NCBI GenBank assembly: GCA_002385755.1
Contig: DGED01000035.1
Coordinates: 1 to 5,764 of the forward strand
DNA length: 5,764 bases
Direction of reading: 5' to 3'
DNA from: Caryophanales bacterium UBA3935
GTDB lineage: Bacteria; Bacillota_I; Bacilli_A; ML615J-28; CAG-698
The translations under genes were made by a program, and so were the position numbers. Shown here piece by piece: positions 1 through 5,764 of this stretch. Position 1 is the first letter of the stretch, and every line of letters starts with the position of its first letter. The notes below the pieces were generated by a model. It was not told the DNA's origin and searched no databases. It saw only the letters and a list, made by a program, of their open reading frames with translations.

Positions 1-6
1 AAGGTG
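1..6 (+). promoter_or_regulatory. ribosome binding site of the glycosidase gene
   Basis: AAGGTG lies 8 bases before the ATG at 15, and a second weaker purine run (AAGGAAAG) fills the space to the start codon. Together they support 15 as the true start, because the encoded protein begins directly with a basic, hydrophobic export signal. The promoter of this gene lies outside the window, so it is unknown whether it is the first gene of its transcript. Confidence 0.6.
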
Positions 7-14
7 AAGGAAAG

Positions 15-1925
15 ATGAGATTTTGCCGAAGGATTTCAGTTTTACTTATAGTTTTTATTATCGCCTGCGGCGGCGCCGTCGTCGTCGGGGCGTCCTCGCT
101 TGCGTTTGAAAAAACGGAAGTTTTGGAAAGCGGCGAGCTATACGCTGGCGTCGATTATGAGAAGTTTTCGGCCGCGACCTGGACCGACGCGGGCGAGGTC
201 GGCAACCAGCAGATCAGCGTCGTCAAAGCGCGAAAGTTAAGCCCCGTCAAAGTCTTCGCCTGGGCGAAAACCGGCCCGTCGTCGCTATCGGGCGGCGACA
301 TGTTGGCGATCGCTTCCGATTTTGAGAAGGAAAACCCGGGATGGACGGTTATCGCCGGGATTAACGGCGATTACTATGATCCCGCGACCGCGACCCCCGT
401 GAACGCGTTCGTTCGCGCGGGCGACGCGATCAAACCCGTTAATCATCAAAAATACATGTCGCTCGCGATCGGCGACTCCAAAGAATTCGCGGTCTCGCGC
501 GTCAACCGGAGCGAAAGCAAATACGGGCTTTCGTTTTATCAGGCCGGGACGAACGCCGTGATGAAAGAGATATTACTCGACGGGCATAATTTACCGCCGG
601 GCGCCGGTAAGACATCATTTTACCACGGCAACTCGCGGGAAGTTACCGTCGCCGGGGCGAGATTGTTTTTAGCCGAGGCCGATACGCGACTGAACTACGG
701 CGGCGTGTTTTTCCGCGGCCGGATCACGGGCGAGGTCGAAGCCGCCGCGGTCGGTAGCGATAAATTAACGATCGCGACCCGGAATCCCGAGATTGCCGCT
801 CTTTTGGAAGAGGGTCCGGAAATCCGCGTGCAGAAAAGCCTCGCCGGCGCGAATAACGGCTATGACAATATTATCGGCGTCGGCAGCCAGCCGTTAAAAG
901 AAGGCGAAATTCTTTCCTTTTCGGAAATCGGCGACCAGAGCGAGGCGTTCGCCTCGGCGCGGCATCCCCGCTCGGCCATCGGTTTCACCGCTGCGGGCGA
1001 TGTTATTCTCGCCGCGTTTGACGGCCGGCAGGGTTCGCTTTCCGGCGTCAATCTTCGGGAAATGGCCAAGGCGCTGCGGGAACAAGGCTGCGTCGACGCC
1101 TTTAACCTCGACGGCGGCGGTTCGACGCAATTAATTATCCGCAAAAACGGCAAACTGCGATATTTAAACAGCCCGTCGGAAAAATACCGGCGCGTCGCGA
1201 ACGCGGTGTTGATCGCTGCGCCGGACGTGTATATCGAAGCGGCGTACCGGGAGATAACCGCCTCCTCCCTTACGCTTGATTACCGAGTCACCCCCGCCGC
1301 CGGTGTGGAAATTAAAGCGAGGCGGCTTTTGGTTAACGGCGTTCCGGAAAGTCTCTCCGCGCCTTCCGTCTCGCTGGATTTTTCCGAACCCCGCGGGATC
1401 CATTATTTTTCTTTCGAGATTGAGTATCTAAAGGATGGTAAAAAATATACCCGGGTGATGTATAATCACCGCGTAAATATCGCCAATTTTGACGCGCCGG
1501 CGCCCGGGAAAACCAAACCGCATTCCTTTACGATCGAGTTCGCGCCGCGCCCGGAGCATAACGGGTTTGACGCGGTGATTAATTTTTCCGACCCGGACGA
1601 CACGATCGTTAAACTTTACTTGGTTAATGACGGCGAAAAACAAGTGGCGCTAAAAGACTCCCGCGGCTATGTGTGCAAATATTACAATTTGTCGGGCGGG
1701 CGCATTTTTGCTTTTACCGTCGAATATCATTACGTTCTCTCGTCGCCCGCGCCGGTAAGAGAGGAATACCCCGAGGTTTTCGTTTACGAATACGTCGCGT
1801 CTCCGGCCGACGGGGAGGGCGATGAAAAAAGCGGGTGTTCCCTCGCCGGCATCCCCGCCGCTTTCGGATTGATCGTATATTATTTTGTTAGAAAACGGCG
1901 TAATTACGTCAAAATACCGGAATAG
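15..1925 (+). CDS. secreted phosphodiester glycosidase family protein (NAGPA domain)
   Basis: This 636-residue protein is predicted to act outside the membrane on sugar-phosphodiester linkages. The family is named after human NAGPA, which removes GlcNAc from a GlcNAc-phosphate-mannose diester; substrates of most bacterial members are unknown. Residues 7-26 form the hydrophobic core of a signal peptide after an Arg-rich start (R2, R5, R6), with likely cleavage after VGA (24-26). The family domain spans about 100-400. Its signatures are NGDYYD (117-122), HPRSAIGFT (317-325), FDGR (335-338), NLDGGGST (364-371) and RRVANAV (392-398). Two beta-rich, probably Ig-like regions follow at about 405-490 and 500-592. 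The tail has S606-G607-C608, a hydrophobic stretch (609-625) and RKRR (626-629), which suggests a C-terminal membrane anchor. The gene appears intact and is followed directly by a terminator, so it ends its transcript. The family call is secure from the motifs; the exact substrate is not inferable. Confidence 0.93.
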   Translation: MRFCRRISVLLIVFIIACGGAVVVGASSLAFEKTEVLESGELYAGVDYEKFSAATWTDAGEVGNQQISVVKARKLSPVKVFAWAKTGPSSLSGGDMLAIASDFEKENPGWTVIAGINGDYYDPATATPVNAFVRAGDAIKPVNHQKYMSLAIGDSKEFAVSRVNRSESKYGLSFYQAGTNAVMKEILLDGHNLPPGAGKTSFYHGNSREVTVAGARLFLAEADTRLNYGGVFFRGRITGEVEAAAVGSDKLTIATRNPEIAALLEEGPEIRVQKSLAGANNGYDNIIGVGSQPLKEGEILSFSEIGDQSEAFASARHPRSAIGFTAAGDVILAAFDGRQGSLSGVNLREMAKALREQGCVDAFNLDGGGSTQLIIRKNGKLRYLNSPSEKYRRVANAVLIAAPDVYIEAAYREITASSLTLDYRVTPAAGVEIKARRLLVNGVPESLSAPSVSLDFSEPRGIHYFSFEIEYLKDGKKYTRVMYNHRVNIANFDAPAPGKTKPHSFTIEFAPRPEHNGFDAVINFSDPDDTIVKLYLVNDGEKQVALKDSRGYVCKYYNLSGGRIFAFTVEYHYVLSSPAPVREEYPEVFVYEYVASPADGEGDEKSGCSLAGIPAAFGLIVYYFVRKRRNYVKIPE

Positions 1926-1926
1926 A

Positions 1927-1962
1927 GTTGGCGCGAAATGTTTCGCGGCAACTTTTTTATTT
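1927..1962 (+). terminator. intrinsic (Rho-independent) terminator after the glycosidase gene
   Basis: The hairpin begins one base after the stop codon. The 5' arm GTTG-G-CGCGAAA pairs with the 3' arm TTTCGCG-G-CAAC. This gives 11 base pairs broken by a single G-G mismatch, with the loop closing around TG (1939-1940). Six T residues (1953-1958) and then ATTT follow immediately. This is a classic stem plus U-tract and should separate gene 1 from the lipoprotein gene. Confidence 0.92.
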
Positions 1963-1989
1963 AAAAAAATGTAAGCCTTTCCAAAAAAA
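1963..1989 (+). promoter_or_regulatory. phased A-tracts upstream of the promoter (possible UP element)
   Basis: Two identical AAAAAAAT runs have A7 at 1963-1969 and 1983-1989, so they start exactly 20 bases apart, close to two helical turns. The second ends 3 bases before the -35 box. Phased A-tracts bend DNA, and AT-rich sequence just upstream of -35 can bind the RNA polymerase alpha subunit. The role here is inferred; the first tract also adjoins the terminator T-run and may be shared with it. Confidence 0.4.
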
Positions 1990-1990
1990 T

Positions 1991-2006
1991 ACTTGACTAG
2001 ACAAGT
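1991..2006 (+). promoter_or_regulatory. near-palindrome over the -35 box, candidate operator
   Basis: ACTTGACTAGACAAGT equals its own reverse complement at 14 of 16 positions; only the A/A pair at 1996 and 2001 breaks it. The core resembles the TTGTCTAGACAA-like sites of HutC-subgroup GntR regulators, many of which sense sugars or sugar phosphates. It overlaps the -35 hexamer, where a bound repressor would block polymerase. No regulator gene is visible in the window, so the assignment rests on sequence shape alone. Confidence 0.3.
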
Positions 2007-2021
2007 TAAGTGTTATATAAT
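1993..2021 (+). promoter_or_regulatory. sigma-A/sigma-70 type promoter of the lipoprotein gene
   Basis: The -35 box TTGACT (1993-1998) matches consensus at 5 of 6 positions, and the -10 box TATAAT (2016-2021) matches at all 6. They are separated by the optimal 17 bases. The start of transcription is expected near 2027-2029, leaving a leader of about 22-24 bases. That is too short for a riboswitch or attenuator, so any control should act on initiation. The boxes sit in an AT-rich gap directly after a terminator, which supports a real promoter. Confidence 0.87.
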
Positions 2022-2039
2022 TAAGCTAGCATTAGAGAT

Positions 2040-2045
2040 AGGAGG
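2040..2045 (+). promoter_or_regulatory. strong ribosome binding site of the lipoprotein gene
   Basis: AGGAGG is a perfect Shine-Dalgarno core located 5 bases before the ATG at 2051. It fixes that start, which also gives a well-formed lipoprotein signal peptide. With the near-consensus promoter it predicts high expression. Confidence 0.88.
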
Positions 2046-2050
2046 AACTA

Positions 2051-5000
2051 ATGGCTGCATTTAAAAAAATATTCGTGTTTGTCTGCTTGACGGTGGTTGC
2101 GATCGTCTTGAGCGGTTGCGGCAAGGACAAAGTGCCGCCCGAACTGGTGATCGAGACGCCGGAAATATCGCATGCGGCAGGCGCGGATATCGTTTTGGCG
2201 GAATATATTAAAGATTTCATTTCCGTAAGCGATAACGTGACTGCCGAAGATGAAATCAAAATCGAAATCGTCGATTTTGGTGGGTATGACAAAGGAGTGA
2301 AAGGTACTTACGAGATTACCATCAGGGCGACCGATAAGGAAGGCAATTATACCGATAAGAAGATGACGGTAGTCGTCACCGACGCCGACACCGTCCCGCC
2401 GGCGTTGACGAAGACGCCGACGACGATTTATCATATTGCCGGAGAAGAGGTTGACCTGACCGAGGGTCTGGAAGGCGTCGATGATGTCGACGGCGTGAAC
2501 GTTAACTTTAAGGTTGTGGATCTTGGCGATTATGACAGAAACGTTCCCGGAACGTATACCGTGATGATTGTCGTTTACGACAATGCCGGCAACGAAAGCG
2601 CTCCTTTTGAGCGCGAGGTCGTCGTATCCGATAGCTACAGCCGCGCCGAGATGGTATCGTTTGAAGGCGAAGTTATTCGTTACGAAGCGCTTTACAACCC
2701 GCAGATTCTGGCCGGGCATACCGCTACCGGTTACAACACGGCCTATGACGGTCATTATGTCAATGTTTTATCTAAAGACTATGTCGACTGGCTTGTGAAT
2801 TACGCGCCGGAAAGAATCGGCTCGGGCGTCGGCTGGAGCGTAATCGCCGTTACCGACGCCGACAACAAAATCGTTTATGTCCGCCACTGGAACAGCGGCG
2901 AGGCTTACCTCGACAATGAAGGAAATTTGGTTTCGGTTCCGGCGGTCGACTGGTCGACGGGAACCAACCGTAACTGGACCGAGGAAGTGAACGGGAAAAT
3001 GATCTCCCGCACCAACGCGCGCTACAGTTCCGGCGAGATGGGCATGATGATGGCCAATATCAGCCGTTGGATTCCCGATGGCGGTCATGTTTTCATGTTC
3101 ATTAATTGGATGACGATCGGCCTTGACGAGAACGAGGAAGTCGTGACGAAGGCCAATACTTCCGATATGCCCCGGGCGATGGGCGCTAATTACATTATGT
3201 ATAGCGACGAGGACGGGGACGACGTGATGGATTACGCTTTGGGTCGCGAGCTTAAAATCATTGACCCGCAATTAAGCAAACAATCGATACGCAAGTCTTT
3301 TGACGCGGATAAACCTTTCCCGGTTATCACCGTGTCCGGCAAACGGACCGTAACCGACACCGGCGTTTGGAAAACGAATTATATCGAAACCGTTTATTTG
3401 AACGAACACGACAGCGAAAACCCGTATGACCCGCTTGCCGGCGTTACGGCAAACGACGGGAAAGGCGGCGATATTACCGACGAGATTACTTATAGGGTAT
3501 ATCGTTACGCAACGACCGAACAAGTTTACGGGTACATGACCTCGCTATCGATAAACGACCCCCGCTGGGCCGAATATTACGATGAGGTCTGGACGCTGGA
3601 AGAAAACGAAGTTCAGTTGGATAACATCCTCGTCCCGGGTAACGACGGTCATTATTTCGTGATCGAATACACGGTAACCGCGAACGGGCATACCGACACG
3701 CTTTACCGGCTGATTCAAATCAAAGCCGACACGCCCGATTATATCGAGCTTTACGGCGAGTCGGATTCCGTTTACGCAAACGTCATGTCGATCCAGCAAC
3801 GCCTGGAAATGAATCCCGATTTGGACGAGTTTGGGGCGATGGACAATACGGACAAAGGCATACTTTACAACTATGAAGGCTTTAAATCATTATCCGCATA
3901 TCCGAATCTTCCCAAAGGCGTCGTCGTCGTTTTGGATGAATACTACCGGGTATTAACGATAAGAGTCCTGGCCAATACGGCTTTTGAGATTACGCCCGAC
4001 GGAAAAGCCGAAATCAACGACCTGGAATGGGTTGACGACGGCCTTCTCGCGGGAATTGACGATATGCTCCCCGAAGGCGGTTATGTCGTTATATATCCCG
4101 AAGGAAAAGATGGAACCGTACTTGCGAAAGCGCTGCGAGCTTTTGTTGATTTTGATTATCAGGAAGGCGATATCACCGCCGATATTAAAAACGGCGCCGT
4201 CTCCGTGTCTCTTGTGATCAAGGAAGTTCAGGAAGTTTCGACCCTGCTCGTTAACGGCGAGGCGCCGCTCATCGAAATCAGCGGAAACGAAGTTACGATT
4301 AAGGTCGTTGAAAACAGCAAGGAAGCTTTGATATTCTACCCGGCGGGAGGCGGGGCCGGATTCCGGCTGGATACCGGCAAGGCCTACTATTTCACGAAAG
4401 AAATGTATGCCGTTCTCTCGCAAAGCCAGGAAGTTGTCTCCTCGTTTACCACATCAAGTCCGAACAAGGGCGTTCCCTGGTTCCGCGACGGATCGATCGT
4501 CGTGCTTGACGCCGACGGCAAATTCGTGCTCGCTCGCGTGATGACGACCGCGGCCGCGGCGGAAATAAAAGCTGACGGCACGGTTATTTACGGCAACGCT
4601 GCTGTTGTCGCGACGACCGAGGCGGATAAAGCGGCCGCGGGAGAGGCGAACTTGTCGTTTGACTTGGTTATCCCGAACGCCGCCAATACCGTCCCGCACG
4701 GACCGTTGGCCGACATTCTTGACATCGTGCCCGACGGCGGCTCGTTTATCATCTTCCCCGGCACTGCCAATACAGCCGTCCGCAATTACAGCGTTCGGTT
4801 GCTCTGGAACGCCGATTACCCGGGCAGCGGCATAATCGTTGACGCCACGGCGGAAGAACCGCCGGCCGGCTCGCCCGACCCCGCGACCAACGGCTTTGAT
4901 TTCGATAACTATACCGCCGATTATTTCGAGAATCTCTTAATCGAGGTTGAATTCGTGGCGACCGTAGCCGACAAACCGGCAAAACTCCCGCGTCCGAAAG

Positions 5001-5764
5001 TTACCCTTGACGGCAACGCGATCAGCTGGGCCGCCGTGGAAGGCGCAGCGAGCTACGACCTTTATGTCGACGGCGTTCTCGCGTTGGCATCCGCCGGAAC
5101 GTTTAACGAAGAAACTAACGCATACGAGTTTGATCTTGTCGGGCTTGATTTGCAGGCCGCGACTTATAAAATCCAGGTCCGGGCGATAACCGCGGACGCG
5201 AAAGCGAGCTCGACGTCGGTATTGAGCGACGCGGTAATGTATGAGCTTAGGCGCGCGGATTCCCCCGACCCGGAAACCTTTGTTTTGGATGATAATATCT
5301 TATCGTGGGGCGAAGTAGAGGGCGCGACGAAATATCTCGTTTCTATTAATGACGGCGACTATTTTGAAGTCGAGACCAACCAGGTGACGATCCCCGACGA
5401 CGCTTTGACGGCCGGAACGATCGTTAAGGTTATCGCCGTCGGCGAGGAAGGAGTTTTCAACTCGCTGCCGACGGAATATGAGCTTGACATCGAGGTTATC
5501 CCCAAGGAAATAACGCTTGGCTCTTATGTGTTGCCGGTCGTCGAGTTTACCGCGAGCGCGTGGCTGCGTCACGCCGACCCGGAAAAAGGCAACGATCCCG
5601 GCGCGCAATGGATTCAAGGAATCGTCGTCGTTAACGGCGTCCATGAATTCGCCAATCTAGACGATAACGTCCGGCTCTTCAGCGGCGGTTACGCCGCGGT
5701 GCTTGACGCGGACTTCAAAGTAAAATATATCGTCGACCGTTGGGCGCACGAATGGAACGCCGAG
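2051..5764 (+). CDS. large multidomain surface lipoprotein with Ig-like and FN3-like domains (3' end beyond window)
   Basis: The frame is open for 1238 codons to the last base, so the protein is C-terminally incomplete. Residues 1-23 are a lipoprotein signal: K5-K6, a hydrophobic core, and lipobox LSGC with acylated C23. C12 and C23 are the only cysteines seen. Ig-like domains of DUF5011 style lie at about 28-111 and 115-193, each ending in a T/V-x-x-YD/TD-x-x-G-N strand pattern. A third, longer one at about 423-558 carries the typical DPLAGVTANDGKGGDIT (460-476). FN3-like domains lie at about 976-1066 and 1069-1148, with core ISW or LSW and then VEGA-x-x-Y. Between them a recurring module appears at 261-352, 622-698, 813-919 and 1191 onward. 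No catalytic domain is visible; the chain is acidic. The likely role is a membrane-anchored adhesin, scaffold or glycan-binding protein, an inference from architecture only. The gene has its own promoter and so is not obligately cotranscribed with the glycosidase gene. Confidence 0.93.
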   Translation, partial: MAAFKKIFVFVCLTVVAIVLSGCGKDKVPPELVIETPEISHAAGADIVLAEYIKDFISVSDNVTAEDEIKIEIVDFGGYDKGVKGTYEITIRATDKEGNYTDKKMTVVVTDADTVPPALTKTPTTIYHIAGEEVDLTEGLEGVDDVDGVNVNFKVVDLGDYDRNVPGTYTVMIVVYDNAGNESAPFEREVVVSDSYSRAEMVSFEGEVIRYEALYNPQILAGHTATGYNTAYDGHYVNVLSKDYVDWLVNYAPERIGSGVGWSVIAVTDADNKIVYVRHWNSGEAYLDNEGNLVSVPAVDWSTGTNRNWTEEVNGKMISRTNARYSSGEMGMMMANISRWIPDGGHVFMFINWMTIGLDENEEVVTKANTSDMPRAMGANYIMYSDEDGDDVMDYALGRELKIIDPQLSKQSIRKSFDADKPFPVITVSGKRTVTDTGVWKTNYIETVYLNEHDSENPYDPLAGVTANDGKGGDITDEITYRVYRYATTEQVYGYMTSLSINDPRWAEYYDEVWTLEENEVQLDNILVPGNDGHYFVIEYTVTANGHTDTLYRLIQIKADTPDYIELYGESDSVYANVMSIQQRLEMNPDLDEFGAMDNTDKGILYNYEGFKSLSAYPNLPKGVVVVLDEYYRVLTIRVLANTAFEITPDGKAEINDLEWVDDGLLAGIDDMLPEGGYVVIYPEGKDGTVLAKALRAFVDFDYQEGDITADIKNGAVSVSLVIKEVQEVSTLLVNGEAPLIEISGNEVTIKVVENSKEALIFYPAGGGAGFRLDTGKAYYFTKEMYAVLSQSQEVVSSFTTSSPNKGVPWFRDGSIVVLDADGKFVLARVMTTAAAAEIKADGTVIYGNAAVVATTEADKAAAGEANLSFDLVIPNAANTVPHGPLADILDIVPDGGSFIIFPGTANTAVRNYSVRLLWNADYPGSGIIVDATAEEPPAGSPDPATNGFDFDNYTADYFENLLIEVEFVATVADKPAKLPRPKVTLDGNAISWAAVEGAASYDLYVDGVLALASAGTFNEETNAYEFDLVGLDLQAATYKIQVRAITADAKASSTSVLSDAVMYELRRADSPDPETFVLDDNILSWGEVEGATKYLVSINDGDYFEVETNQVTIPDDALTAGTIVKVIAVGEEGVFNSLPTEYELDIEVIPKEITLGSYVLPVVEFTASAWLRHADPEKGNDPGAQWIQGIVVVNGVHEFANLDDNVRLFSGGYAAVLDADFKVKYIVDRWAHEWNAE
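2831..3106 (+). repeat. recurring module copy 1 in the lipoprotein (residues about 261-352)
   Basis: This copy opens with GWSVIAVTDADNK and VYVRHW (261-280), continues through an EAYLDNEGNL stretch and a variable middle, and ends with ISRWIPDGGHVFMFI (337-351). The distance from D269 of the opening motif to P342 of the closing PDGG is 73 residues, almost the same as in copy 3. It directly follows the tandem Ig-like pair. The similarity is at protein level and degenerate. Confidence 0.55.
3914..4144 (+). repeat. recurring module copy 2 in the lipoprotein (residues about 622-698)
   Basis: This copy opens with KGVVVVLDEYYRVLTIRV (622-639), has FEITPDGKAEI (645-655) after it, and closes with IDDMLPEGGYVVIYPEG (669-685) followed by a basic/aliphatic strand ending ALRAF. 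D629 to P674 is only 45 residues, so this copy lacks about 28 residues present in copies 1 and 3. It sits after the third Ig-like domain. Confidence 0.6.
4487..4807 (+). repeat. recurring module copy 3 in the lipoprotein (residues about 813-919)
   Basis: This copy opens with DGSIVVLDADGKFVLARV (813-830), continues with AEIKADGTVIYG (837-848), and closes with ADILDIVPDGGSFIIFPGT (887-905) followed by an Arg-containing strand (911-919). D820 to P894 is 74 residues, matching copy 1. It is the clearest copy and the best query for a profile search. Confidence 0.6.
5621..5764 (+). repeat. recurring module copy 4, cut by the window end (residues about 1191-1238)
   Basis: GGYAAVLDADFKVKYIVDRW (1212-1231) matches the opening motif of copies 1 and 3, including the DAD-x-K core and the R-x-W or D-R-W ending seen in copy 1. 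The closing P-D/E-GG motif would lie beyond the window. The DNA coding VLDAD here and in copy 3 is nearly identical (GTGCTTGACGC then C or G then GAC). It follows the two FN3-like domains. Confidence 0.5.

Noticed and set aside
57..71. Possible lipobox IIAC (residues 15-18) in the glycosidase signal peptide
   Set aside because: The hydrophobic core continues for another eight residues after the Cys and is followed by a good signal peptidase I site (VGA). An ordinary secretion signal is more likely, though lipidation is not excluded.
860..1643. Minus-strand frames of 71-97 codons inside the glycosidase gene
   Set aside because: They overlap the conserved catalytic motifs and Ig-like region on the other strand, have no start signals and give low-complexity, basic products typical of shadow frames.
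1953..1970. Terminator acting in both directions (T6 followed by A7)
   Set aside because: No minus-strand gene is supported on the right, and the A-run on the left side of the stem needed for reverse termination is absent, so only the forward call is made.
2022..2050. Leader of the lipoprotein mRNA as a possible riboswitch or attenuator
   Set aside because: Only about 22-24 bases lie between the expected transcription start and the ATG, too few for a structured element. The GCTAGC palindrome at 2025-2030 is too short to mean anything alone.
2048..4423. A chain of long minus-strand reading frames (2048-2755, 2768-3271, 3272-3523, 3545-3799, 3953-4423)
   Set aside because: All lie in the one frame that pairs codon for codon with the lipoprotein gene. 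They stay open only because TTA, CTA and TCA are rare in that gene. They lack ribosome binding sites, and their products show no recognisable domains.
2568..5189. Short plus-strand frames in other phases (2568-2798, 3984-4217, 4605-4835, 5007-5189)
   Set aside because: They are wholly inside the lipoprotein frame, which is supported by a promoter, a ribosome binding site, a lipobox and domains. The alternative products have no recognisable features.
1..5764. tRNA, rRNA, CRISPR arrays, insertion sequences, toxin-antitoxin or phage-defence genes
   Set aside because: Apart from the 125-base gap and the first 14 bases the window is fully occupied by two coding frames. No clustered short direct repeats, transposase motifs or cloverleaf-like sequence were seen.

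Overview
The window holds two genes read left to right, both for exported, surface-located proteins. The first (15-1925) is complete. It encodes a secreted phosphodiester glycosidase-family (NAGPA-like) enzyme with two C-terminal beta-sandwich-like regions and a Cys-containing membrane tail. The second starts at 2051 and is still open at the last base of the window: 1238 codons are visible and there is no stop. It encodes a very large lipoprotein built of Ig-like domains, fibronectin III-like domains and a recurring module that I do not recognise by name.

The 125-base gap between them is a clear transcription boundary. A strong intrinsic terminator (1927-1962) follows gene 1. Then come two A7 tracts exactly 20 bases apart, a near-consensus housekeeping promoter (TTGACT, 17-base spacer, TATAAT) and a perfect AGGAGG ribosome binding site 5 bases before the ATG. 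Gene 2 is therefore probably transcribed on its own, strongly, with a leader of only about 20 bases. A 16-base near-palindrome covers the -35 box and could be an operator of the GntR/HutC type.

The organism is most likely an uncultured Bacillota or Mycoplasmatota-related bacterium. The reasons are the textbook lipobox, the strong Shine-Dalgarno site, the sigma-A-type promoter and the Ig-like domains of the DUF5011 style. Tryptophan is TGG throughout and no in-frame TGA occurs in either gene, so the standard bacterial code applies and a classical UGA-Trp mycoplasma is ruled out. The coding DNA is of roughly balanced to moderately high GC, while the intergenic stretch is sharply AT-rich. This taxonomic reading is an inference of low to moderate confidence.

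Functionally the pair suggests cell-surface glycan handling: an enzyme predicted to cleave sugar-phosphodiester bonds beside a long, probably adhesive or scaffolding lipoprotein. No catalytic domain is visible in the sequenced part of the lipoprotein. I saw no RNA gene, CRISPR array, insertion sequence, attachment site or origin. The most interesting item is the repeated module in gene 2 (three copies plus a truncated fourth). I see no convincing evidence of a wholly new multi-gene system here.
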